Assembly: GCA_028706475.1 (NCBI GenBank)
Contig: JAQWBI010000014.1
Coordinates: forward strand, 1 to 46,501
Length of the DNA stretch: 46,501 nucleotides
Direction: 5' to 3'
DNA from: Candidatus Cloacimonadota bacterium
GTDB lineage: Bacteria; Cloacimonadota; Cloacimonadia; Cloacimonadales; Cloacimonadaceae
The notes under the pieces are model-generated. The model saw only the letters and a list, made by a program, of their open reading frames with translations, made no database searches and was not told where the DNA came from. This document shows positions 1 to 7,016 of this stretch, in pieces (the first letter of the stretch is position 1; each line of letters begins with the position of its first letter). The translations under genes were made by a program, and so were the position numbers.

Positions 1-1
1 A

Positions 2-70
2 CTGCTTCTTGCTTCAGACCTTGCCGTTGCCAAGAGCGCCCTTGATCTCATGTTGACTTCCCGCTGGTGA
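2..70 (+). CDS. Possible 3' end of a truncated gene
   Basis: The second plus-strand frame is open from the window edge to a TGA at 68-70 and encodes 22 residues (starting LLLASDLAVAK, ending LTSRW). The composition looks protein-like, and a strong hairpin terminator lies about 50 bases downstream, which is what the end of a transcription unit would look like. The other two plus frames stop earlier. Too little is visible to name a family, and the frame could be open by chance. Confidence 0.3.
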   Translation: MLLASDLAVAKSALDLMLTSRW

Positions 71-122
71 GGTGTCAGGACTTCTTTCAGTCCATCGGCG
101 CAGAAAGCATTCTGGGCAAACT

Positions 123-154
123 AAAAAGCAAGAGCCTTACGGCTCTTGCTTTTT
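123..154. terminator. Bidirectional intrinsic terminator
   Basis: A perfect 14-bp inverted repeat (AAAAAGCAAGAGCC / GGCTCTTGCTTTTT) with a 4-base loop. It has a T-run on both strands, so it can end transcription of the minus-strand pilin-like gene and of any plus-strand gene entering from the left. Confidence 0.85.
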
Positions 155-206
155 ATCCATACGGATACTATTCTCTTGATAATGTTGAGTTAGATAATTA
201 TTCTAC

Positions 207-695
207 CTACTCATCTGAAGCCACGGCCTCATCTGAAGCCTCGGCTGTGATTTCACAAGCTGGGAATGTTATAGTAGTAACTATCTTAGGACTTTTGCCA
301 TCTCTTTCTTCTGTGCCTATGCCAGTTATTCCTACAGTCTCATCTGCACCTGCTGTTGCACTAGGAGTTACGGATGTAATAGTGTAGATTCCATTGTCAT
401 TTTTGATACCATATTCATCTGCATCCCAGTCTGCTCCTGCAGATCCCGCCATAAATCCAATGAAACCAGCCACATCCGCTGCATCAAGACCGGTCAGATC
501 GCCACCAGCACCACCTTGTGATTTTGGGGTTTTGTAAAATTGCACAATTTGTGAAGCAAAGCTTTGAGCATCTGCTGCAATAGCTGATTTGTTGGCACTG
601 TAGGCCTGGCTGTTGAACATCTGGATACCAACCGCGATGGCGGCACCAACGATGATTACACTAAGTACGATTAAAAGAATTTGTTGAGTTCCCAT
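207..695 (-). CDS. Pilin-like single-helix secreted or surface protein
   Basis: A 162-residue protein starting MGTQQILLIVLSVIIVG. One hydrophobic helix spans about residues 6-26, followed by a soluble domain. It resembles a poorly characterised group of pilin-like proteins in Cloacimonadota and related phyla that share the short MG-QQ-LLIVLGVIIVG N-terminus and a Tyr-x-x-Pro plus Gly-rich stretch, here FYKTPKSQGGAGG at about residues 53-65. Unlike classical type IV prepilins there is no basic leader and no Glu at mature position 5. If cleavage happens, it would follow Gly2. The last 12 residues (AEASDEAVASDE) are acidic and encoded by two near-identical 12-base units. An AGGAGA ribosome site sits 7 bases before the ATG, a sigma-54 promoter lies upstream and a terminator downstream, so it is a monocistronic unit. 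An assembly role in a filament is inference. Confidence 0.75.
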   Translation of the reverse strand: MGTQQILLIVLSVIIVGAAIAVGIQMFNSQAYSANKSAIAADAQSFASQIVQFYKTPKSQGGAGGDLTGLDAADVAGFIGFMAGSAGADWDADEYGIKNDNGIYTITSVTPSATAGADETVGITGIGTEERDGKSPKIVTTITFPACEITAEASDEAVASDE

Positions 696-1071
696 GTGTA
701 TTCTCCTTTTTTTGGGGGTTTACTCTTATATGTTTTGTGCCTAAGGCACAGCTATGTACAATGCAAGAGTCGTGCCAATTCTCTGATTTGGCTTCAATAC
801 TTACTCTCCTGTTGTGTATTTCATTGTATTATTATCACTTACGGCATGCGCTGGAGACTCGAAGGGGAGGATTTTGCATAGCTTTCATTGTGAGGATTGT
901 TTCTTTTACGATACACTCATTAATTGCCTTCTGTCTCCCATAGGGGACATTTTAATCAGATTACTTGTGTCACATGATATCGCTGAATTGATGAATTCAA
1001 TAACATCCATGAAATCCTTCGGAGTATGGAGTACATACCATAAGTAAATCACATCTATGCGGATACACAAA
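696..1071. other. Intergenic region between pilin-like gene and tRNA-Phe
   Basis: No convincing gene. It contains the pilin-like gene's leader and sigma-54 promoter (761-778). Short open frames here on both strands lack ribosome sites and family resemblance. The tRNA-proximal half shows a small hairpin (GGTATGTACTCCATACT on the minus strand) without a T-run. Confidence 0.6.
761..778 (-). promoter_or_regulatory. Sigma-54 (RpoN) promoter of the pilin-like gene
   Basis: On the minus strand the sequence is TTGGCACGACTCTTGCAT. It matches the sigma-54 consensus TGGCACG-N4-TTGCA at every conserved position, with exactly ten bases between the -24 GG and the -12 GC. The -12 element is 68 bases upstream of the start codon. 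By analogy with PilR-controlled pilA genes, an enhancer-binding activator would be needed. None is encoded in this window. Confidence 0.85.
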
Positions 1072-1147
1072 TGGTGGCGAGACCCAGAATTGAACTGGGG
1101 ACACAAGGCTTTTCAGGCCTCTGCTCTACCGGCTGAGCTATCTCGCC
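1072..1147 (-). tRNA. tRNA-Phe (anticodon GAA)
   Basis: The minus strand folds as a 76-base tRNA with an encoded 3' CCA. The acceptor stem GGCGAGA pairs with TCTCGCC, the D arm begins AGCTCAG, the anticodon loop is CTGAAAA (anticodon GAA) on a GAGGC/GCCTT stem, and the T loop TTCAATT is closed by CCCAG/CTGGG. It decodes UUC/UUU. Confidence 0.95.
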
Positions 1148-1161
1148 ACACAGTAGTGAGC

Positions 1162-1190
1162 ATCACAACTAGGGGGTCTTTTTTTGTCAA
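1162..1190 (-). promoter_or_regulatory. Sigma-70-type promoter of tRNA-Phe
   Basis: On the minus strand a perfect -35 TTGACA (1185-1190) is followed after 17 bases by TGTGAT (1162-1167) as -10, ending 14 bases before the tRNA 5' end. Confidence 0.65.
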
Positions 1191-1214
1191 GCACAAAGTT
1201 CGTTTTGATGGCTA

Positions 1215-1440
1215 GTTTTGACGTTTTCACGTTTTGTCGTTGTGACAAATCCAACAGCAGCACTGCAGCTTTCGTTTGGTCTCACGCAGATCACGCAGAT
1301 TTAAACAGAAAAAAGTACAGATTCGACAGAGATTTGTAGCGGTGCTCGCTTTGCGCCCTCAAACTGCAGAACCGCAGCACTTTAGAACTAATCAACAAAG
1401 AACTAAGAACTAATGAACTAAGAACAAAGAACTAAGAACT
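1215..1440. repeat. Left copy of a long inverted intergenic repeat
   Basis: This stretch matches the reverse complement of 5493-5706 at roughly 80-85% by eye, with a near-identical core: 52 bases at 1248-1300 differ by one base. Recognisable blocks in order are GTTTT-rich 'acgttttcacgtttt' runs, CAACAGCAGCACTGCAGC, the direct repeat CACGCAGATCACGCAGAT, GATTCGACAGAGATT, a GCTCGCTTTGCGCC block and GAACTAA tandem units (1384-1440). No coding frame runs through it. It looks like a non-coding dispersed element. Confidence 0.75.
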
Positions 1441-1556
1441 CCTTCTCCTCCAAGTCGTGCCGAAGTAGATATCATCGGTTAATTATCGGGTGTTCACTCG
1501 ATGATAACGGGATTATATCTGCTTTAGCACGGGACAACTCTCTGAAGAAGAGGAGG
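1441..1556. repeat. Palindromic intergenic repeat, copy A
   Basis: An imperfect palindrome of about 115 bases. The outer arms (GTGCCGAAGTAGATAT and ATATCTGCTTTAGCAC) pair at 13 of 16 positions. The centre is TTATCGGGTGTTCACTCGATGATAA. Related copies occur at 31723-31840 (best matched as reverse complement, although the element is nearly symmetric) and 41720-41820, and a half copy at 22651-22715. All four are intergenic. Confidence 0.7.
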
Positions 1557-1558
1557 CA

Positions 1559-1627
1559 ATGTGCAAAACTAAGCCCAGACCTATCTGCGACAATCAGGAT
1601 GTAGTAAAAGACGCCCACCACCTGTAA
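1559..1627 (+). CDS. Possible 22-residue leader peptide
   Basis: A short frame starting MCKTKPRPICDNQDV and ending in TAA. It is preceded by a strong ribosome site (GAGGAGG) at the edge of palindromic repeat A. It ends about 170 bases before the radical SAM gene. No family is recognised, and the ribosome-site-like purine tract may simply be the right arm of the repeat. Low confidence that it is expressed. Confidence 0.2.
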   Translation: MCKTKPRPICDNQDVVKDAHHL

Positions 1628-1794
1628 TGAAAAATCGCAACCAATCTACCTGATTCGATTGCCCGGTACATTCCACGATCAATAATTCTAAGGATCAAGG
1701 AAAATGATCTGCAGAAAAAGCCCCACAGAGAAAAGACTTGACCAAATCCATCTCTTATTCTAACCTTGAATCTATGAATAACTCAGGAAACAGC
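1628..1794. other. Leader region upstream of the radical SAM gene
   Basis: Together with repeats 1215-1556 this is the only sequence between the tRNA and the next gene. No clear -35/-10 pair, riboswitch or terminator is apparent. The reading frame of the next gene is open back to a TTG at 1738, but the family start is later. Confidence 0.4.
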
Positions 1795-4245
1795 ATGATC
1801 AACATCGAACACTTATTAGCTCTGGTAGAAAAGCCTTCCCGTTATATCGATCACGAGATCAATTCTTGCCGCAAAAGCTTTGCAGACCACTCTGTGCGCA
1901 TGCTTTTTGCATTTCCGGAACTCTATGAACTGGGTGTATCGCATCTGGGACTAAAAATTTTATACAGCATTGTTAACCGCTTACCTTATGCAATGGCAGA
2001 TCGGCTCTATCTGCCTCAACGCGATCTCTTGGCGCTTCTGAAGCAAGAGCAGCTCCCCCTGTTCGGTCTGGAAAGCCGCAGAGCCGCTCATGAATTTGAC
2101 CTGCTGGGTATCACACTGCAAAGTGAGCTAACCTTTAGTAACGTGCTGGAACTGATCGCTTCTTCACAAATCCCCATTTTTAATCTGGATCGCAGCCAGG
2201 AGCATCCGATTGTGATGGCGGGCGGGCCTTGCGCTACCAATCCCTTGCCCCTCGCACCCTTCATCGACGTGTTTTTTTTTGGTGAAGCTGAGGAAGGCAT
2301 CGTGGAGATAGCGGAAATCCTACGGGACAATGCTTCCCGCGCGGAGCGTTTACAGCACTTGGCCACTTTGAAAAGCTGCTGGGTTCCCCAATACAACAGT
2401 GATTCACCCTGGGACATCAGAATCCCCACGGAAGCCATCCCCAGCCGGAAGTATGCTGATTTCTCGAAGGGTAAGGATCTGCACAGCCCGCAATTACTCA
2501 GCTGGCAATTGGCCACACACAACCGTTATGTATCTGAGATCATGCGCGGCTGTTCCCGCGGTTGCCGCTTTTGTCATGCCGGATTCTTCTACCGTCCCGT
2601 ACGTGAGCGTGATCCCCGGCAAATTCTGGATGAATTGCTCAAAGAAGTTCATACTGACGGTTGGGATGAAGCGGGATTGATCTCGCTTTCCAGCAGCGAT
2701 TACACTTGCATCCGGGAATTGCTGTTTGCCCTGCTGAACGCCGTAAATACAGATAAGACGCATATAGCGTTGCCATCTTTGCGCGTAGATAGTTTGGATA
2801 CTCGTTTGGTTAGCCTGATGCAATCCTTGGGACGCGAAGGACTTACCATCGCCCCGGAAGCCGGTTCGCAACGCTTGCGCGATGTGATCAATAAAAACCT
2901 CAGCGAAGCAGAAATCCTGCAGGGGCTGGAGATCGCCAAAAGCTTGGGCTGGCAAAAGATAAAGCTGTATTTTATGATTGGTTTGCCCACCGAGACCGAT
3001 GAAGACATCCTGGCAATTGAAGAGCTTATCCACACAATTAACTTACGCGCAAACAAGCGCATGAACATCAGCGTGACTCTGTCCCCCTTTACACCAAAGC
3101 CTTTCACACCGTTCCAGTGGACAGCAATGACCCCCGGTGAGACACTGCTGAAGCGCGCTCAATATCTGAAAACCGCATTCAGTAAAAACCGCAATATCAA
3201 ATTGAAGTATCACACCATCGAAAATTCCGTGTTGGAAGCCTGCCTTACCCGCGGCGATCTGCGCATGGCAAAGGTATTATATAGCGCTTGGGAGAATGGC
3301 GCACTCTTTGACGGTTGGAACGAATCCTGGGATTGGCAGAGGTGGCAGAATGCCTTTGCCCAGCACGACTTGCGATCCGAAGATTTTACTGCGGCAAGGG
3401 ATCCGAATGCCCCCTTACCATGGGACTTTGTGGACATCGGAGTATGCAAGAAGTTTCTATACAACGAATACGAGAAAGCGCTAAAGGCAGAATTAAGCCC
3501 GGATTGCAGGGAATTCTGCGCTATGTGCGGGGTATGCAACGACGAAGTATGCACTCAGAAAGCCAGTGTATCAGAGAGCTTGGAGCTTCCATCAGCCACT
3601 CCCCCACGCCCTCAGTACAATCCCCAAATCCAATACCGCTATCGGGTCTTCTATCGCAAAACCGGACTCTTACGCTTTATCTCTCACTTGGATTGGATGC
3701 GGATGCTCTTTCGCCGCATCGCCGTATTGGAGCTTCCCACAGTATTTACCATGGGCTTTTCGCCACACCCGAAGGTAAGCCTGTCGCCACCTCTGCCCGT
3801 GGGCGTGGAAAGCGTGGCAGAGTACTTTGACATCTCCTTTTACTGCCCTTTCAGCCCGGAAGATATCCTAAGGGAATTCTGTCGCAGCCGTATTCCGGAG
3901 TTCATAGTTACCGGCTGTGAAGTCATAAGCGGTAAGGCCGCTCTGCCAAGCACCGAATATGTCCGCATCGAACTGGATGAGACTTTACTGAAGGAATTGA
4001 ATCCGCAATTGCAGAGCTTTGCCAAGGCAAGCAGCATGATTTTTACTAAAAGTAGTGAAACGCACAGCAAAACCTACGATCTAAAAAAGATTTTACACTC
4101 CCTGGAGTTGTGCCCGGAAGGCTTGAGAATCCATAAAAGCCTGCAAAGCCCGTCTTTGTACGATCTCCTTTCAGCAGTGTTGGGACTGGATAAAGCGCAG
4201 CTTTTCCGCTATCGAGTGGTGAGGGAAGCCTTTGGCTATCTATGA
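1795..4245 (+). CDS. B12-binding/radical SAM protein with DUF2344 C-terminal domain (TIGR03960-like)
   Basis: 816 residues from the chosen ATG. The frame is open from a TTG at 1738, but the ATG at 1795 has an AGGAAA ribosome site five bases upstream and gives the family-typical opening (MINIEHLLALVEKPSRY). Residues about 1-200 form a B12-binding-like domain. The radical SAM core follows, with the [4Fe-4S] motif C253-x3-C257-x2-C260 (RGCSRGCRFCHAGF). Residues about 612-800 are the TIGR03936/DUF2344 domain (FSPHPKVSLSPPLPVG). A second Cys cluster (C571, C575, C578, C581, C586) sits between them and may hold another Fe-S cluster. The family is widespread, and its reaction is not established to my knowledge. 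Its stop overlaps the next gene's ATG, so the two are translationally coupled. In many genomes this family sits by RNase G and L21/L27 genes, which is not the case here. Confidence 0.88.
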   Translation: MINIEHLLALVEKPSRYIDHEINSCRKSFADHSVRMLFAFPELYELGVSHLGLKILYSIVNRLPYAMADRLYLPQRDLLALLKQEQLPLFGLESRRAAHEFDLLGITLQSELTFSNVLELIASSQIPIFNLDRSQEHPIVMAGGPCATNPLPLAPFIDVFFFGEAEEGIVEIAEILRDNASRAERLQHLATLKSCWVPQYNSDSPWDIRIPTEAIPSRKYADFSKGKDLHSPQLLSWQLATHNRYVSEIMRGCSRGCRFCHAGFFYRPVRERDPRQILDELLKEVHTDGWDEAGLISLSSSDYTCIRELLFALLNAVNTDKTHIALPSLRVDSLDTRLVSLMQSLGREGLTIAPEAGSQRLRDVINKNLSEAEILQGLEIAKSLGWQKIKLYFMIGLPTETDEDILAIEELIHTINLRANKRMNISVTLSPFTPKPFTPFQWTAMTPGETLLKRAQYLKTAFSKNRNIKLKYHTIENSVLEACLTRGDLRMAKVLYSAWENGALFDGWNESWDWQRWQNAFAQHDLRSEDFTAARDPNAPLPWDFVDIGVCKKFLYNEYEKALKAELSPDCREFCAMCGVCNDEVCTQKASVSESLELPSATPPRPQYNPQIQYRYRVFYRKTGLLRFISHLDWMRMLFRRIAVLELPTVFTMGFSPHPKVSLSPPLPVGVESVAEYFDISFYCPFSPEDILREFCRSRIPEFIVTGCEVISGKAALPSTEYVRIELDETLLKELNPQLQSFAKASSMIFTKSSETHSKTYDLKKILHSLELCPEGLRIHKSLQSPSLYDLLSAVLGLDKAQLFRYRVVREAFGYL

Positions 4246-5402
4246 ACAAGCAGCTTGAGGCGGAGAGGGATGAAATGAGCGAGGAGATTCTGACTAATTT
4301 CAAGAGAGCACTTTCAAGCTTTTGCCGTTATCCCCGGCTTGCTGCTGCCATACGTGAGCGTTATCCCAATAAGCCTCCGCATATTCTGGCTATCGGTAAA
4401 GCCGCCTGGCAAATGGGGAAAGTAGCATGTTCCGCTCTGAAACCCAAAGTTCCACTCAGCTGCGTAGTTTTGTGCAAATATGGCTTTTATCCTACTGAAA
4501 GTGATAGAAATTATCAACCTCAGATATTGGAAGCTGCACATCCTGTTCCGGATGAAAATTCGATCCTTCACAGCCGTAGAATAATGGAATGGATCAAAAG
4601 CATCCCCAGCGATGAAGAGCTGTGCGTATTACTCTCTGGGGGCAGTTCCGCACTGTTTGAAATACCCGCTTCGGGCTATGATCTGGCTGCAATTCGTGCC
4701 CGGCATTCCCTGTTGCTCAAAAGCGGACTGGACATAGCGCAGATCAATGCCGGGCGAAAAGAGTGTTCCGCCGTCAAGGGAGGCAAAGCAGCGAAGTTCT
4801 TCAGCGGTAAAAGCTTGGAAGTGTATCTTTTGAGCGATGTACCAGAGAACGACCCCAGTATCATCGGCAGCGGACCTTTCTACCGGCCGGAGATATCCAA
4901 TCACCATATCATTGGCGACAATCAGGCTTTTCTAAAGCAATTGGCAAAGCATTTTCGCCGCGAAAGGCCGAATCTTCCCGTCAGAGTATCTCCGGTATTT
5001 ATTAAGGATGAAGTTGAGGTATTTGCCCGAGGATTGGCACGCTATTGTGAGCACGCCGCACCGGGAATCTACATTTTTGGGGGAGAATGCACTTTGAAGG
5101 TGAAAGGACTGGGTAAGGGAGGTAGATTGAGCCATTTGGCGCTAAGCTTCCTGCGGGATATGCCTGACTGTAGAAATGCCTGGCTCTGCGCTTTTGCAAC
5201 AGATGGCAATGATAATCTGGCAGACTCGGCCGGAGCTTTGGTAACTAATGAGATGCGGGATAGAATATGTTTTCCTGGTGGAATGGATACTGCTCTTAAA
5301 GATTTTGATTCCTTTTCTTGCCTGCAGAGTGTGGGAGGCATAATCCCTGCCTTTTATAGCGGATGCAATGTGAATGATGTGATGGTGTTGAGGAAGAGAT
5401 GA
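4242..5402 (+). CDS. Glycerate 2-kinase-like protein (DUF4147/MOFRL family)
   Basis: 386 residues related to GckA/TtuD-type glycerate kinases. An N-terminal DUF4147 domain carries LLSGGSSALFEIP and a GSGPFYRP loop. A C-terminal MOFRL domain carries GGECTLKVKGLGKGGR and the ATDGNDNLADSAGA motif, near positions 5085-5240. The expected reaction is ATP-dependent phosphorylation of D-glycerate to 2-phosphoglycerate, feeding glycolysis or serine catabolism. At 386 residues it is somewhat shorter than the usual 410-440. The ATG at 4242 overlaps the previous stop as ATGA. The in-frame ATG at 4275 has a better ribosome site (GGAGAGGGA) and matches the family N-terminus, so it is a real alternative. 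The substrate is inferred from the family only. Confidence 0.85.
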   Translation: MNKQLEAERDEMSEEILTNFKRALSSFCRYPRLAAAIRERYPNKPPHILAIGKAAWQMGKVACSALKPKVPLSCVVLCKYGFYPTESDRNYQPQILEAAHPVPDENSILHSRRIMEWIKSIPSDEELCVLLSGGSSALFEIPASGYDLAAIRARHSLLLKSGLDIAQINAGRKECSAVKGGKAAKFFSGKSLEVYLLSDVPENDPSIIGSGPFYRPEISNHHIIGDNQAFLKQLAKHFRRERPNLPVRVSPVFIKDEVEVFARGLARYCEHAAPGIYIFGGECTLKVKGLGKGGRLSHLALSFLRDMPDCRNAWLCAFATDGNDNLADSAGALVTNEMRDRICFPGGMDTALKDFDSFSCLQSVGGIIPAFYSGCNVNDVMVLRKR

Positions 5403-5492
5403 ACGGTGCTTCGTACCTGTTGAATGCTCGCTTTGCTCCCTGTTGCATGACCTTCGGTCTGTTGAAGGCTCGCCGCGCTCGCGGAGGAGTTT
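5403..5492. repeat. Short tandem-like repeats with GC-rich mini-hairpins
   Basis: Directly after the kinase stop, three imperfect units each start CTGTTG(A/C)A (about 5417, 5440 and 5459) and continue into a short self-complementary GC-rich segment (TGCTCGCTTTGCTCC, GACCTTCGGTC, GCTCGCCGCGCTCGCGG). They could form small hairpins, but there is no T-run to make them a terminator. No gene is present. Confidence 0.45.
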
Positions 5493-5706
5493 GTAGTTCA
5501 TTAGTTCTTAGTTAGTTAGTGCTGCAGTGCTGCGGATCTGCAATTGGCGGCGCTAAAGCGAGCTACGCTATTAATCTCTGTCGAATCTGCACTTTTTCTG
5601 CGTAAATCTGCGTGATCTGCGTGAAACCAAACGAAAGCTGCAGTGCTGCTGTTGGATTCGCCACAACGCTAAAACTCCACAACGCCAAAACCTCAAAAAC
5701 GCTAAA
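5493..5706. repeat. Right copy of the long inverted intergenic repeat
   Basis: The reverse complement aligns with 1215-1440: GTTCATTAGTTCTTAGTTAG, GCTGCAGTGCTGCGG, ATCTCTGTCGAATCTGCAC, ATCTGCGTGATCTGCGTG and AAGCTGCAGTGCTGCTGTTG appear in mirrored order. The pair brackets the radical SAM and glycerate-kinase-like genes. The remaining 5707-5815 holds the thiolase promoter and leader. Confidence 0.75.
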
Positions 5707-5750
5707 TTGCATAAGCATGAATATCCAGCTTACAAGGAATAACTTTGGCA

Positions 5751-5777
5751 TTGACTAAAATCCCCCCTTTGTATAAA
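5751..5777 (+). promoter_or_regulatory. Likely sigma-70-type promoter of the thiolase operon
   Basis: TTGACT (5751-5756) and TATAAA (5772-5777) are separated by 15 bases, slightly short, about 38 bases before the thiolase ATG. It is the only recognisable promoter ahead of the nine-gene run. Confidence 0.5.
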
Positions 5778-5815
5778 TGGCTTACAATGGAAAAAATAAA
5801 ACATCTGGAGGAAAG

Positions 5816-7015
5816 ATGAAAAAAGCCGTGGTAGTTAGCGCAAAACGCAGCGCTGTCGGAAATTTCGGTGGAGTGTTCAAGGATGTCTCCGCAGTAGAGT
5901 TGGGAGTTCACACTCTGAAAGCGATTTTAGCAGAAACCAAGCTACAACCCGAGATGATCGATGAAGTGATCGTAGGAAACGTCTGTGGTGCGGGTCTTGG
6001 TCAAAACGTTGCCAGACAGATCAGCATCCATGCAGGAATCCCGGATTATGTACCCGCTTATACTGTAAACAAAGTATGTGGCAGCGGAATGAAGGCAATC
6101 AGCCTGGCAGCATTGATGATCAGCGCTGGTGAAGCGGAGATTGTAATTGCCGGTGGCGCGGAAAACATGAGCCAGATTCCATACATCCTCAAGGATGCCC
6201 GTTGGGGTGCCCGCATGGGTGATAAGAGCATGGTGGACATGATGATCCGTGACGGTCTTTCCGATATTTTCAACGATTATCACATGGGCATGACTGCCGA
6301 GAATTTGGCAGAAAAATGGGGTTTGACCCGGGAAGAGCAGGACGAGTTTTCGACTATTTCCCAGAACAGAACTGAAGCCGCTCAGAAGAACGGCAGATTC
6401 AACGATGAGATTGTGCCCATCGCTATCCCTCAACGTAAAGGCGATCCCATCATCATCGACAAAGACGAAATGCCCCGTGCCGGAGTAACCAAAGAAAGCC
6501 TGGCAAAACTGCGCCCCGCCTTCAAGAAAGATGGTACCGTTACCGCAGCCAGCAGCAGCGGCATCAACGACGGCGCAGCTTTGGTCTTGATCATGAGTGA
6601 AGATAAAGCCAAGGAACTGGGCTTTACCCCCATGGCTTATTTCGTGGATAGCGCTTCTGCCGGAGTGGATCCCGCAATAATGGGATATGGACCTGTTCCC
6701 GCCATCAAGAAAGTGCTGCAGAAAACCGGCTGGTCTTTGGGAGACATCGAACTGGTAGAATTGAACGAAGCTTTTGCCGCACAATCCCTTTCCGTGATCA
6801 AAGGCCTGGAAAAAGAAGGTGTGGGCAAGGTCAATACCGATATTGTAAACGTGAATGGCGGTGCCATAGCCATCGGTCATCCAATTGGCTGCAGCGGTGC
6901 CCGCATCATTGTAACCTTACTGCACGAAATGAAGAAAAGACAGAACAAGAAAGGTCTCGCATCGCTTTGCATAGGCGGCGGGATGGGCATTGCAAGCCTG
7001 TGGGAGATGAAATAA
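5816..7015 (+). CDS. thlA: Acetyl-CoA C-acetyltransferase (thiolase)
   Basis: A 399-residue thiolase that interconverts two acetyl-CoA with acetoacetyl-CoA and CoA in the cytoplasm. The catalytic residues are all visible: nucleophile C88 (KVCGSG), H355 (GHPIGCSG) and C385 (CIGGGMG), with the LNEAFAAQ motif before them. The length is standard. The frame is open from an ATG at 5777, but the ATG at 5816 has a strong GGAGGAAAG ribosome site and gives the family start [11 protein letters not shown]. The next gene, a class III aminotransferase, begins one base after the stop. That pairing suggests the thiolytic direction in amino-acid fermentation, with the aminotransferase supplying acetoacetyl-CoA. 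The direction is inference. Gene symbols thlA, atoB and phaA are all used for this family. Confidence 0.92.
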   Translation: MKKAVVVSAKRSAVGNFGGVFKDVSAVELGVHTLKAILAETKLQPEMIDEVIVGNVCGAGLGQNVARQISIHAGIPDYVPAYTVNKVCGSGMKAISLAALMISAGEAEIVIAGGAENMSQIPYILKDARWGARMGDKSMVDMMIRDGLSDIFNDYHMGMTAENLAEKWGLTREEQDEFSTISQNRTEAAQKNGRFNDEIVPIAIPQRKGDPIIIDKDEMPRAGVTKESLAKLRPAFKKDGTVTAASSSGINDGAALVLIMSEDKAKELGFTPMAYFVDSASAGVDPAIMGYGPVPAIKKVLQKTGWSLGDIELVELNEAFAAQSLSVIKGLEKEGVGKVNTDIVNVNGGAIAIGHPIGCSGARIIVTLLHEMKKRQNKKGLASLCIGGGMGIASLWEMK

Positions 7016-7016
7016 C

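Noticed and set aside
906-1106. Short minus-strand frame overlapping the tRNA
   Set aside because: It overlaps the tRNA-Phe gene and has no ribosome site or homology signal.
1384-1440. GAACTAA tandem units considered as a CRISPR-like array
   Set aside because: Units are 7-12 bases without uniform spacers, no cas genes are present, and the block belongs to the inverted intergenic repeat.
1738-1794. Longer radical SAM protein starting at the TTG at 1738
   Set aside because: No ribosome site, and the extra 19 residues do not match the family. The ATG at 1795 has AGGAAA and the family N-terminus.
5942-6880. Long minus-strand open frame opposite the thiolase (312 codons)
   Set aside because: It is a shadow of the thiolase gene: the codon pattern and all motifs belong to the plus strand.
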